Shown: positions 15,890 to 24,808, numbered from the stretch's first letter. The stretch is DNA of 64,000 nt from Larkinella bovis (GCF_042655385.1 NZ_JBHSMA010000016.1:1-64000), one strand, 5' to 3'. Translations and numbers: made by a program. The notes: generated from the sequence alone by a model not told the origin.

Positions 15890-16114
15890 ATGAAAAAGTT
15901 GGTAGTCATTTTCCTGTTGCTTGGTGCCAGCCTGAACGCTTCGGCGATGGGCCATCCGCACAACCTGTTCTCGGCGCATCGCAAAGCGAAGCAATACAAG
16001 CCGATGGTTTGCAAAACGACGGTTGCCAATCAACATACCTTCACGACCTGTGTCAAGGTGGCTACCCCGTCGCTCGTGCAAACGTGGGTTTCGCTGCGAA
16101 AAAAACTTTTATAA
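15890..16114 (+). CDS. small secreted protein, function unknown
   Basis: A 74-residue exported protein. Signal peptide 1-19 (MKKLVVIFLLLGASLNASA), leaving a mature peptide of about 55 residues with two cysteines (C45 and C57) that could form one disulphide, several His/Lys, and a basic C-terminus (RKKLL). It has its own strong promoter and a perfect terminator, so it is a compact single-gene unit. The longer in-frame start at 15818 is ruled out by the promoter position. No family recognised; a small envelope or stress peptide is possible. Confidence 0.75.
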   Translation: MKKLVVIFLLLGASLNASAMGHPHNLFSAHRKAKQYKPMVCKTTVANQHTFTTCVKVATPSLVQTWVSLRKKLL

Positions 16115-16411
16115 GGCCGGCTCATTCCAGAGCGCACAGCCAGGCGGTGCTACGATCCGGATCGTAGCACCGCTTTTTTTATGGCATAGGATTTGCCGGT
16201 TTTCCAATCAATCACTTTTTGAAATAAATCGCATCAATCCATCCAAACCGCATGCTTTTGGAAAAGAAAATTGGGCGATTTGCCCTAATTTTATCCGTAA
16301 ATACGGGTGACGGAACATGCTTTTATTAGGCATCTTTTCGTTAATTCATTAACTTTATCGTTTGAATGGATTAAACTGTACAACCTTTCGTAACTGTACT
16401 TCTTAACCAAA
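16115..16411. other. intergenic region, terminator then nothing recognised
   Basis: Apart from the terminator at 16144-16180, I see no ORF or structured element here. TTTG at 16361-16364 may be part of a promoter for the fusion gene, but no TAnnTTTG box follows at the right distance. Confidence 0.4.
16144..16180 (+). terminator. intrinsic terminator of the small secreted protein gene
   Basis: A 30-base perfect palindrome (GCGGTGCTACGATCC then its inverse, 16144-16173) is followed by seven T (16174-16180). It lies 30 bases after the stop at 16114. Confidence 0.93.
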
Positions 16412-19400
16412 ATGCGTATTAAAGTTGTCTCTCGGGTAGTGTTGGCTGTGTTGATGGCTGGTTTTTTGACAGCTTTTGGATGGAGTCATTCCGGATTGAC
16501 CCGGTCCTCCTGGCATCAAGCGTTGTTATCAACCTCTTTTTTAGCTTCTTTTTCGAAAGAGACACCGGCGGTGCGTGCGCCCAAAAACCACACGTGGCAC
16601 CCTAGAGTAAATGCGCATCCGGTTGAAGTCTGGGGCTCGGCCCCGCAGCAGCAACGCTGGGTAGACAGTGTGTTCCGGAGCATGACCCGGGAACAGAAAA
16701 TCGGCCAGTTTTTCATGGTGGCCACCTTTTCCAACCGCGACGAATCTCACTACCAATACATCGAAACCCTGGTCCGCCATTACAACATCGGCGGGCTGAT
16801 TTTCTTTCAGGGCGGGCCTTATCGCCAGGCCGTGCTGACCAACCGGTATCAGGCAGCCGCCAACGTTCCGCTGCTGATTGGCATCGACGGCGAGTGGGGC
16901 CTGGGCATGCGTCTCGACAGTACGATGGATTTTCCGAAACAAATGACGCTCGGTGCCATCCAGGATACGGCGGTCATTTACCGGATGGGCGCCGAAATCG
17001 GTCGGCAATGCCAGCGGCTCGGCATTCACATCAATTTTGCCCCGGTTTCCGATATCAACAGCAATCCGTCGAATCCCGTCATCGGCAACCGCTCGTTCGG
17101 TGAGTCCCGCGAAAATGTGGCCCTGAAAGCATCCGCTTACATGAAAGGGTTGCAACATACCCGCGTCATTGCCACCGCCAAGCACTTCCCCGGCCACGGC
17201 GACGCCAGCAGCGACTCACACATTACCCTGCCAACCATCAGCCGCTCCTATACCCAACTTCATGATATGGAGCTATACCCGTTCCGGAAGCTGATTGCCG
17301 ATAGTCTGATGGGCGTGGTCACCGGCCACCTGCATGTTCCGAATGTTGACAATACCCCCCGGCTGGCGGCTACGTTGTCGGAAAAGATCGTGACCGATCT
17401 CCTGAAAAAAGAACTGGGTTTCCGGGGGCTGGTGTTTACGGATGCCCTGAATATGGGCGGAATCGGTAAATTACCGGCGGAGGAGATTAACCTGCGTGCC
17501 TTGATGGCCGGCAATGATGTGCTGCTGTATCCCGAAAACGTCCCCGACGCGGTGCACAAAATTGCCAAAGCCATCGACGAAGGAAAAATCTCGCAGGAAC
17601 TGATCGATGAAAAAGTCAAGAAAATTCTGCGGGCCAAGTATTGGACGGGTTTGAATAAATACAAGCCTGTTTCACTCGAAAACCTCAGCCGTGACCTGAA
17701 TTCTTCGGAAGCACAGTTGCTCAAACAGGAACTCTGCGAGCAAGCGGTTACCCTGGTCAAAAACACCAACAACTTATTACCCATCACTACCCTGGACACC
17801 GTTCGGCTGGCTTCGGTATCGATCGGTACGGATTACGGCAATACGTTCCAGAAAATGCTGGGACGCTACGCTCCGTTCAAGCAACTGACGTACGCCGAAA
17901 AACCGGCAGGTGAGCATAGTGTCGATGAAATACTGACGCAGATCGGTGACGCGAATCTGGTGGTGATCGGTTTTCACCGGATGAGTCCCTCGGCCCGCTG
18001 GAACTACGGCGTAACGAATGCTTCGCTGAGCTTGGTTAACCGCCTGAAACAGAAAGGCGTTCGGGTGGTTGTCTGCGCCTTTGGCTCGGCCTACGCCCTT
18101 CGCCCGTTTGTCGGAACACCCGCCGATGCGGTTTTGTGCGCGTACGAAGACGGAGAGGACATGCAGCGCGTCGTACCGCAGGTATTGTTCGGGGCGGTTC
18201 CGGCCAAAGGCGTCATGCCGGTAACCATTGGCGACTGGAAAATTGGCAACGGTTTACTGACAGCGCCCAGCCAGCGACTGGCCTACAGCCTGCCCGAAAG
18301 TGTAGGCATGCGTTCCGGCCAGTTGCGCCATATCGAAACCGTCGTTCAAAAAGCCATTCGCGACAAGGCCTTCCCCGGCTGTCAGGTGCTGGTAGCCCGA
18401 AAAGGCAAAGTGGTTTTCGATAAAAGCTTCGGTACGCTGGCTTATAACAATTTTGAACGCGTTACCGACGAAACACTGTACGATCTGGCGTCGCTGACGA
18501 AAGTGCTGGCCACCTTGCAGGCGGTCATGATTCTGAACGAGCGCGGGGCCATCGATCTGAACCAGAAAGTAGCGACTTATCTCCCGGAGTTTCAGAACAA
18601 TAGCAAACGGAACATGACCGTCAGCGATGTTCTGCTGCACCAGACCGGTTTACCGGCCGGTTTGTCGAGGGCCATCGAACGTTCAAAAGCCCCGGCCATC
18701 AACGCATTCACGACGGTTCGGGATAGCCTGCATTCGTTGCAGGTTGGCCCGAATCTATACGCGGTTCCTGCCCTGCGCGATTCGATCTGGAACTGGATCG
18801 TGCGGACACCGCTGACGGGCCGGATGGACGAAGACGGACGCTATAACTACGTTTACAGCGATTTAAGTTTTGTCATTCTGCAAAAACTGGTCGAACGCGT
18901 TGCCCAACAACCGATGGACGCGTTCCTGACCGAGAATTTGTATAAACCGCTGGGCATTTCCACCCTGTGCTTCAACCCGCTCCAATGTCATCCGGGTTGC
19001 CGGATTGCACCCACCGAGCAGGATACCTATTTCCGAAACTCCCTCTTACAAGGCACAGTGCATGATCAACTGGCGGCTTTGCAGGGCGGGTTATCGGGCC
19101 ATGCCGGTTTATTCGGTGACGCCAACGACATTGCCAAAATCCTGCAAATGAACCTGCAACGGGGCAATTACGGCGGTCGCCGGTTTTTGATGCCGGGAAC
19201 CGTCCCGCTTTTTGTCCGCACCCAGAGCGACCGGAGCCACCGCGTTCTGGGTTGGGACAAGCCCGAAGTCGATGGGAACAGTGTTTATCATGCTGCCCAG
19301 GTATCCCCCCGCTCGTTTGGCCATACCGGTTTCACCGGAAACGTTATTTGGGTCGATCCGGATTACGATCTTGTCTTCATTTTTCTTTCCAACCGCGTTC

Positions 19401-19480
19401 ACCCCAGCGCCGGAAACACCCTCATCAACACCCAAAAAATTCGCCGGCAGATTCACGAGATTATATATCAGTCGATGTAA
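16412..19480 (+). CDS. GH3 beta-N-acetylhexosaminidase / serine beta-lactamase-like fusion
   Basis: A 1022-residue exported two-enzyme fusion. After a membrane/signal segment (about 8-27), a GH3 N-terminal barrel runs from about 85 to 405, with the NagZ-type KH257-258 FPGHGD loop and nucleophile D344 (FTDALNMGG). A GH3_C-like domain follows (about 440-610). The C-terminal part (about 640-1020) is a class C beta-lactamase/DD-peptidase fold with S694-LT-K697 (SxxK), Y815-S-D817 in the YxN position and H971-T-G973 in the KTG position. The likely role is peptidoglycan turnover in the periplasm: removal of terminal GlcNAc plus D-Ala-type peptide hydrolysis. This fusion is known in Bacteroidota. 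All catalytic residues appear intact. Confidence 0.92.
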   Translation: MRIKVVSRVVLAVLMAGFLTAFGWSHSGLTRSSWHQALLSTSFLASFSKETPAVRAPKNHTWHPRVNAHPVEVWGSAPQQQRWVDSVFRSMTREQKIGQFFMVATFSNRDESHYQYIETLVRHYNIGGLIFFQGGPYRQAVLTNRYQAAANVPLLIGIDGEWGLGMRLDSTMDFPKQMTLGAIQDTAVIYRMGAEIGRQCQRLGIHINFAPVSDINSNPSNPVIGNRSFGESRENVALKASAYMKGLQHTRVIATAKHFPGHGDASSDSHITLPTISRSYTQLHDMELYPFRKLIADSLMGVVTGHLHVPNVDNTPRLAATLSEKIVTDLLKKELGFRGLVFTDALNMGGIGKLPAEEINLRALMAGNDVLLYPENVPDAVHKIAKAIDEGKISQELIDEKVKKILRAKYWTGLNKYKPVSLENLSRDLNSSEAQLLKQELCEQAVTLVKNTNNLLPITTLDTVRLASVSIGTDYGNTFQKMLGRYAPFKQLTYAEKPAGEHSVDEILTQIGDANLVVIGFHRMSPSARWNYGVTNASLSLVNRLKQKGVRVVVCAFGSAYALRPFVGTPADAVLCAYEDGEDMQRVVPQVLFGAVPAKGVMPVTIGDWKIGNGLLTAPSQRLAYSLPESVGMRSGQLRHIETVVQKAIRDKAFPGCQVLVARKGKVVFDKSFGTLAYNNFERVTDETLYDLASLTKVLATLQAVMILNERGAIDLNQKVATYLPEFQNNSKRNMTVSDVLLHQTGLPAGLSRAIERSKAPAINAFTTVRDSLHSLQVGPNLYAVPALRDSIWNWIVRTPLTGRMDEDGRYNYVYSDLSFVILQKLVERVAQQPMDAFLTENLYKPLGISTLCFNPLQCHPGCRIAPTEQDTYFRNSLLQGTVHDQLAALQGGLSGHAGLFGDANDIAKILQMNLQRGNYGGRRFLMPGTVPLFVRTQSDRSHRVLGWDKPEVDGNSVYHAAQVSPRSFGHTGFTGNVIWVDPDYDLVFIFLSNRVHPSAGNTLINTQKIRRQIHEIIYQSM

Positions 19481-19484
19481 TTTG

Positions 19485-19492
19485 TATTTTTG
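19485..19492 (+). promoter_or_regulatory. -7 box for the Ig-repeat adhesin
   Basis: TATTTTTG matches TAnnTTTG, five bases after the preceding stop codon, and predicts a transcript start near 19498 with a ~55-base leader to the ATG at 19553. This supports 19553 rather than the upstream in-frame ATG at 19490. Confidence 0.5.
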
Positions 19493-19552
19493 GCGAATCG
19501 TTCTGAACACGAGAAAGTTGAACAAATCCACTCCTCCTTAACCGGATGTGTT

Positions 19553-22500
19553 ATGAATAAAACTCTACGTCTGTATTGGCTCCTGCTGGTTGTGTTTTCG
19601 GGAAATATTGGCATAGCTGCGGCCCAGACGATTACCACAGGTGCATTGTCAGCTTCTTCCCTTTGCGCCGGTGCCGCAATTACGGTTCCTTTCACCACCT
19701 CCGGCACATTTGCCGCCGGAAACAGCTTCAAAGTACAGCTCGCTCCGGCAACCGGGCCTTATACCGACATCGGAACCGGCACGACCAGTCCGATCAACGC
19801 GACGATTCCGAGCGGCCTTAGCGGCACCGGCTACCGCGTTCGGGTGGTTTCGTCCAATCCCGTTGTCAATGGCAGCGTTAGTGCTACTTCGTTGGTTATT
19901 ACGGCCCGGCCTTCTGTCCCTCTAACCGGTACGGCACCGATCTATTGCCAGGATGCCACAACGGCCCCCCTGAGCGCGACCGCGGGCGCTGGAGCGACCC
20001 TGAATTGGTACACAACTCCCTCCAGCGGCACGGCTCTCCCAGCAGCACCAGCTCCTTCCAGCAGCGTACCGGGAACAACCAAATATTATGTTAGCCAGAA
20101 AACCGCCAGCGGCTGCGAAAGTGAACGGGCTGAGATTACGGTAGTTGTAACAGCGCCACCAGCGGCACCCGGCACCAGCCCGGTCACCTTTTGTCAGAAT
20201 GCCCCGGCTTCTCCTCTAACGGCCACACCGGTTAACGGCGCTACGCTGAACTGGTACGGCACCAGTGCCACCGGCGGTACCGCTTCCGCAACCGCTCCCA
20301 CCCCCCCGACCAGTACGACAGGTACCACCACCTACTACGTTAGTCAGTCGATCAATGGGTGTGAAAGCCCCCGGGCTTCACTGGTTGTAACGGTTAGAAG
20401 CATCCCGGCAGCTCCCACCACCACAACACCTTCCGCTTATTGCCAGGATGGCCCGGCGAATGCACTCGTCGCCACGGCTTCGAGTGGCGGCACGCTGAAC
20501 TGGTACGGTACCAATGCCACGGGAGGCACCGCTTCCGCAACGGCCACGGTTCCGACGACCACCAGTGTCGGAGCCACCAGCTACTACGTCAGTCAAACGG
20601 TCAATGGGTGTGAAGGCCCACGAACAGCGATCGTTGTTACCGTAACACCAAAACCGGCAGCTCCAACCGTAACAGCCTCCTTTTCGTATTGCCAGGGTGC
20701 GACGGCCAGTCAGTTAACGGCCATTGTCGGTAGCGGAGGAACGGCAAACTGGTATGGCACGAATCCTACGGGAGGAACAGCCACAGCCGTTGGACCGACC
20801 CCTTCGACCACCAGCCCCGGCACCAGTACGTACTATGTGAGTCAGACCATTGGCACGTGCGAAAGTTCCCGCGCCAGCATCACCGTAACGGTTTCTGCCA
20901 CGCCTTCGGCTCCGGGGGTAACGTCTCTTTCTGTCTGCCAGAACCTTCCGGCTACGGCCTTAACCGCCAGCCCTTCGAATGGTGGGCAATTGAACTGGTA
21001 CGGTACCAGCGCCACCGGCGGCACCGCTTCCGCAACCGCTCCCACCCCCCCGACCAGTACGACAGGTATCACTACCTACTACGTTAGTCAGTCGATCAAC
21101 GGTTGCGAAAGCGCGCGGGCCAGTCTGGCCGTCACCGTAAAACCGCAACCGACAGCCCCAACGGTGGGAACTTCATTGACCTATTGCGAGGGCATGACGT
21201 CGCTTCCGTTGACGGCAACCGTTAGCAGTGGCGGCAGCCTGAACTGGTATGGCACCAACGCCACGGGCGGAACAGGTTCTTCGACCGCCCCTCTGCCAGC
21301 CACAGACGCCGACGGCACCTTCAATTACTACGTCAGTCAAACCATCAACGGGTGCGAAAGCGCGCGGGCCAGTCTGCCGGTAGTCATCAAGCCTCGACCT
21401 GCCCTCCCAACCGTCCAGGATATCCGGTATTGCCAGGCAGAAACCGCCGTTCCACTGTCGGCCACGGCCGAAGCGGGCGGAACGCTAAAATGGTACGCTA
21501 CTGCGATCAGTACGCCGGCACTGACGGCCGCCCCAATACCCGATACGAAAGCAGTCACGGAATCTACGTTCTACGTTAGCCAAACGGGCGCTAATGGCTG
21601 TGAGAGTAACCGGGCTCCGATCAAGGTCCAAATTTTTGCGATTCCCAGTTCCCCGACTGTTCCCAGTTTACCGGACGTTTGTCAGAACACCTCATCCCCT
21701 GTTACCCTGCAAGCGACCGGCGAAAAGCTGAAATGGTATACCGCCCAAACCGGTGGCACAGCCTCGGAAGCCGCACCGGTGCAGAATACCAATACTGCCG
21801 GGACGTTTACGTACTTTGTTACGCAAACCGTTAACCAGTGCGAAAGTCCGCGCATCGCGGCCAAAATCGTTATCAAACCCCAGCCGGTAGCTCCAACCGC
21901 CACTAGCAAGGAAGTCTGCCAGGATGCGCCGGTTGAAACGTTATCGGCTACCGGCGAAAATCTGAAATGGTTTGACATCAATAACAATGGATTGGGTAGT
22001 GCGCCCACGCCCGGCACGAACGTCGATCAGGAAATTACCTACACGTACAAAACGACCCAAACCGTCAATGGCTGCGAAAGCGATAAGCTGACGATTACGT
22101 ACAAAGTGAAGGTAACGCCCAAACCAACGGTGGTGACACCGGTAACGTATTGCCAGAATGCCGTGGCAAAACCGCTGGAAGCCACCGGTCAGGACCTGAC
22201 GTGGATCAATCCGTACGGCGCGACCTCGAAAACCGCCCCAATCCCGCCAACGACTAATATTTCCACCAAACCGGAAGGTGATTCCTACTTCGTTACGCAA
22301 AAAGGATCCAACGGTTGCGAAAGCCGGAAGGCCGAAATCAGGTTGATTATCAACGCTCCGCCGACGGCCAAAATCGAAGGAAATGCGACGGTTAATCTCG
22401 GCAAAACCGTGCCGGTGACCATCTCGTTCACCAGCGTACCGCCGTTCAGCTATACAATTTCGGACGGAACATCCGGAACGTCGGAAACCCTGCAGAAAGA

Positions 22501-23440
22501 GATTCAGCTTTTACCAACGAAAAAAACTACCATTTACCAGATTACAAACATTACGAATTCCTGCGGAGCGGGTACGCCGGTGGGTACCTTTACGGTCAAC
22601 GCCATCGTACCGACCGTAACGACAAGTCCGCTTTCGGTAACCACGCTCTGCGTCGGCACCCCCATTCAGGTGCCCTTCACCACCGCCGGAGAGTTTACGC
22701 CGGGGAATTCGTTCCGGGTAGAAATAGCAACAGTCGCCGATACGGCTTTTGCCAACAAGATTGAGATCGCAGCAGGCGCCCAGCAAAGCCCGATTACCGC
22801 TCCGATTCCGACCACCGTGGCGCAGGGCCTGTACCGCGTACGCGTTACGGCCACGAATCCGCAGGTGCCGGTGCCGGGCAGCAGCAGTTCGACCATCCTG
22901 AACATCCGGGCGCTGCCGACCGTGACGCTGACCGGCACAAAAGACATTTACGACAACGAAAGTGCTCCGCTTTCCTTCGCGTTTACGGGCGATGGTCCCT
23001 GGACGTTTGAATACGCTGAAGGTTCGAAAATATCCAAGCTGACGACCAGTAGCAATCCGCACCTGGTTTCGGTAACGCCGGTTTCGTCCACGACCTATAC
23101 CGCTAGTTCGGTAACCAACGGCTGCGGGGTAGGTACCGCAACCGGAACGGCCATCATCCGGGTGCTTCCGGTGTTGGGACTGGAGCCCGATCCGCTGCTG
23201 ACCGCCGTGAAGGTGTTCCCGGTGCCGGCCGAAAATATCGTGACGGTCGATATTGATCTACCGCTGCAAAAAGCGCCCGCTCAACTGCAACTGACCGATC
23301 AGTCCGGACGTGTTACCCGGCAACTAACGACGCGTCAGCGACAGACCACCCTGGATTTGAGCCAGCAGACCGCCGGGTATTACTTCCTGCAAATTCAGAT
23401 TGGCGACCGGAAAACGGTACGAAAGATTATGAAACGGTAA
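19553..23440 (+). CDS. large Ig-like repeat surface protein with T9SS type A sorting domain
   Basis: A 1295-residue secreted repeat protein. Signal peptide about 1-24 (ending AAAQ). An N-terminal beta domain (25-120) resembles another near residues 1010-1110. Between them lie ten Ig-like repeats of about 75-80 residues, each opening with a Y/F/V-C-Q/E motif, carrying an LNWYGT-like strand, YYVSQ, and closing with GCES. The paired Cys should form one disulphide per repeat. The last ~80 residues (about 1215-1295, VKVFPVPAEN to KIMKR) form a T9SS type A sorting domain. A role as cell-surface adhesin or stalk is likely. Repeats 2 and 5 are nearly identical at the DNA level, which points to recent duplication or conversion. 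Confidence 0.88.
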   Translation: MNKTLRLYWLLLVVFSGNIGIAAAQTITTGALSASSLCAGAAITVPFTTSGTFAAGNSFKVQLAPATGPYTDIGTGTTSPINATIPSGLSGTGYRVRVVSSNPVVNGSVSATSLVITARPSVPLTGTAPIYCQDATTAPLSATAGAGATLNWYTTPSSGTALPAAPAPSSSVPGTTKYYVSQKTASGCESERAEITVVVTAPPAAPGTSPVTFCQNAPASPLTATPVNGATLNWYGTSATGGTASATAPTPPTSTTGTTTYYVSQSINGCESPRASLVVTVRSIPAAPTTTTPSAYCQDGPANALVATASSGGTLNWYGTNATGGTASATATVPTTTSVGATSYYVSQTVNGCEGPRTAIVVTVTPKPAAPTVTASFSYCQGATASQLTAIVGSGGTANWYGTNPTGGTATAVGPTPSTTSPGTSTYYVSQTIGTCESSRASITVTVSATPSAPGVTSLSVCQNLPATALTASPSNGGQLNWYGTSATGGTASATAPTPPTSTTGITTYYVSQSINGCESARASLAVTVKPQPTAPTVGTSLTYCEGMTSLPLTATVSSGGSLNWYGTNATGGTGSSTAPLPATDADGTFNYYVSQTINGCESARASLPVVIKPRPALPTVQDIRYCQAETAVPLSATAEAGGTLKWYATAISTPALTAAPIPDTKAVTESTFYVSQTGANGCESNRAPIKVQIFAIPSSPTVPSLPDVCQNTSSPVTLQATGEKLKWYTAQTGGTASEAAPVQNTNTAGTFTYFVTQTVNQCESPRIAAKIVIKPQPVAPTATSKEVCQDAPVETLSATGENLKWFDINNNGLGSAPTPGTNVDQEITYTYKTTQTVNGCESDKLTITYKVKVTPKPTVVTPVTYCQNAVAKPLEATGQDLTWINPYGATSKTAPIPPTTNISTKPEGDSYFVTQKGSNGCESRKAEIRLIINAPPTAKIEGNATVNLGKTVPVTISFTSVPPFSYTISDGTSGTSETLQKEIQLLPTKKTTIYQITNITNSCGAGTPVGTFTVNAIVPTVTTSPLSVTTLCVGTPIQVPFTTAGEFTPGNSFRVEIATVADTAFANKIEIAAGAQQSPITAPIPTTVAQGLYRVRVTATNPQVPVPGSSSSTILNIRALPTVTLTGTKDIYDNESAPLSFAFTGDGPWTFEYAEGSKISKLTTSSNPHLVSVTPVSSTTYTASSVTNGCGVGTATGTAIIRVLPVLGLEPDPLLTAVKVFPVPAENIVTVDIDLPLQKAPAQLQLTDQSGRVTRQLTTRQRQTTLDLSQQTAGYYFLQIQIGDRKTVRKIMKR

Positions 23441-23473
23441 TTTTTGCTTCTTCCGGGCCGGAAGAAGCAAAAA
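23441..23473. repeat. 33-bp perfect palindrome after the adhesin stop codon
   Basis: A 16-base arm, TTTTTGCTTCTTCCGG, is exactly inverted around a single central G. It starts on the base after the TAA stop of the adhesin and ends 11 bases before tadA. Both strands read A after the stem, so it lacks the T-tail of an intrinsic terminator. An mRNA 3'-end stabiliser is possible. Confidence 0.75.
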
Positions 23474-23484
23474 CCGTCACCCAC

Positions 23485-23922
23485 ATGTTTGACGACGAAT
23501 ATTTCATGGGAATGGCACTCGCACTGGCCGAATCTGCGTTTGAGGAAGGCGAAATTCCGGTCGGCGCGGTAGTCGTTGGTCGAAACCGCATCATTGCCAA
23601 AGGCTACAACCAGACCGAGCGCCTGACCGACGTAACCGCCCATGCCGAATTGCTGGCCCTGACAGCCGCCGAACAGTATTTAAACTCCAAATACCTCACG
23701 GACTGCACGTTATACGTCACGCTCGAACCATGCGCCATGTGCGCCGGTGCCTTAGCCTGGGCCCAGATCGGCCGGATCGTTATCGGGGCGCCCGATCCCA
23801 AACGCGGTTATTCCAACGTGCAGCCCTCGCTGCTACACCCCAAAACGCGCGTCACAACCGGCGTTTTAGCCGACGAAAGTCTTTCTTTACTCCGCAACTT
23901 TTTTCGGGGCTTACGAACATAA
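23485..23922 (+). CDS. tadA: tRNA(adenine34) deaminase
   Basis: A 145-residue zinc deaminase that converts A34 to inosine in the tRNA-Arg(ACG) anticodon. Zinc ligands and catalytic Glu are in place: H53-A-E55 (TAHAEL) and P-C83-xx-C86 (EPCAMC). The VPIGAVVV-type opening (EIPVGAVVV, 23-31) and the RIVIGAPDPKRG segment are typical. Length is normal. It lies 44 bases downstream of the adhesin, with a palindrome between them, and 65 bases upstream of sodA. CodA/guanine deaminase paralogues are less likely given the HAE and DPKRG motifs. Confidence 0.95.
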   Translation: MFDDEYFMGMALALAESAFEEGEIPVGAVVVGRNRIIAKGYNQTERLTDVTAHAELLALTAAEQYLNSKYLTDCTLYVTLEPCAMCAGALAWAQIGRIVIGAPDPKRGYSNVQPSLLHPKTRVTTGVLADESLSLLRNFFRGLRT

Positions 23923-23987
23923 ATCGAAAAGTCGCTGTTATCGCGTTTGACAACTTTACTGTATGTCTAACCTTAACACATCACAAT

Positions 23988-24596
23988 ATGGCTTTCGAAT
24001 TAGCTCCCCTGCCTTATCCGAGCAACGCGCTGGAACCCCACATCGACCAACAGACGATGGAAATTCACCACGGTAAACACCACAATACGTATGTGACCAA
24101 CCTGAACAATGCCGTTAAAGGCACCGAACTGGAAGGGAAATCACTCGAAGAACTGGTGTCGGGTGTCAGCAACTATCCGGTAGCGGTTCGGAATAACGGC
24201 GGAGGACACTGGAATCATACGTTTTTCTGGAGCATTCTGTCGCCCAATGGCGGTGGCGAACCAACGGGTAAACTGGCCGACGCCATCACCCAGAAGTTCG
24301 GTTCGTTCGATGCGTTCAAGGAAGAATTTGCCAAGGCGGCTACGACCCGTTTCGGTTCGGGCTGGGCGTGGTTAGTTGTGACCTCCGGTGGTGAGCTGGC
24401 CATTACCTCTACGCCGAATCAGGATAACCCCCTGATGGACGTTGCTGAAACCAAAGGCACGCCGATTCTCGGTCTGGATGTCTGGGAACACGCCTATTAC
24501 CTGAAATACCAGAACAAACGCCCGGACTATGTAGCAGCCTGGTGGAACCTCGTCGACTGGAAAGGTGCCGACGAACGGTATCAGCAGGCGGTTTAG
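23988..24596 (+). CDS. sodA: superoxide dismutase, Mn-type sequence features
   Basis: A 202-residue cytosolic Fe/Mn superoxide dismutase. Start at the ATG of MAFELAPLPYP; an upstream in-frame extension overlaps tadA and is not real. Metal ligands are visible as H27 (EIHHGKHH), the His in HWNHTFFW, and the Asp and His of DVWEHAYYLKYQNKRPDY. The GGGHWNHTFFW context (Gly instead of the Fe-type Gln) with Q in TPNQDNPLMD is the Mn-type pattern, although cambialistic use cannot be excluded. No signal peptide. The gene ends at a hairpin/T-tract element that overlaps the tRNA-His promoter. Confidence 0.96.
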   Translation: MAFELAPLPYPSNALEPHIDQQTMEIHHGKHHNTYVTNLNNAVKGTELEGKSLEELVSGVSNYPVAVRNNGGGHWNHTFFWSILSPNGGGEPTGKLADAITQKFGSFDAFKEEFAKAATTRFGSGWAWLVVTSGGELAITSTPNQDNPLMDVAETKGTPILGLDVWEHAYYLKYQNKRPDYVAAWWNLVDWKGADERYQQAV

Positions 24597-24601
24597 TCTC
24601 C

Positions 24602-24679
24602 ATGATGAATTAGGGACGATGTAAACGTCAGTAAATAAAAAATCATCGTTCATCGTTCCTAATTCATCATTCTTTTTTT
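24602..24679 (+). terminator. hairpin with T-tract between sodA and tRNA-His
   Basis: Arms at 24602-24621 (ATGATGAATTAGGGACGATG) and 24651-24670 pair at 19 of 20 positions around a 29-base loop. A T-rich tract (24671-24679) follows. It works as a terminator for sodA but also has the word-repeat look of the other hairpins (AATCATCG and TTCATCG repeat at 24640-24658). Confidence 0.7.
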
Positions 24680-24686
24680 ACCTTTG
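24679..24686 (+). promoter_or_regulatory. -7 box of tRNA-His
   Basis: TACCTTTG is a perfect TAnnTTTG. It begins at the last T of the sodA terminator tract and places the transcript start about 6 bases before the tRNA 5' end. Confidence 0.65.
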
Positions 24687-24698
24687 CAGTCCATACAC

Positions 24699-24773
24699 GG
24701 AGGATGTAGCTCAGTTGGTTAGAGCGCCAGATTGTGGTTCTGGAGGTCGCGGGTTCGAGACCCGTCTTTCTCC
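24699..24773 (+). tRNA. tRNA-His (GTG anticodon)
   Basis: A complete cloverleaf: D-arm with GCTC-AGTTGGTTA-GAGC, anticodon stem CCAGA/TCTGG enclosing TTGTGGT (anticodon GTG), and T-arm GCGGG-TTCGAGA-CCCGT. The extra 5' G (24699) can pair with C73 (24773), the His identity element. One T:T mismatch occurs in the acceptor stem. CCA is not fully encoded. A terminator follows at once. Confidence 0.95.
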
Positions 24774-24774
24774 C

Positions 24775-24808
24775 AAGCCCCTAAAACAGTTGTTTTAGGG
24801 GCTTTTTT
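24775..24808 (+). terminator. intrinsic terminator of tRNA-His
   Basis: AAGCCCCTAAAAC (24775-24787), loop AGTT, exact inverse GTTTTAGGGGCTT (24792-24804), then a run of six T ending at 24808. Confidence 0.93.

Noticed and set aside
16383..16390. ACCTTTCG as the -7 box of the GH3 fusion gene
   Set aside because: It does not match TAnnTTTG at the two key first positions, despite a TTTG at a suitable distance.
19900..22350. CRISPR or tandem DNA repeat array
   Set aside because: The periodicity is that of ten Ig-like protein repeats with codon-level divergence.
23730..23987. N-terminal extension of SOD
   Set aside because: The extension overlaps tadA in another frame and lacks SOD similarity; the real start is the ATG at 23988.
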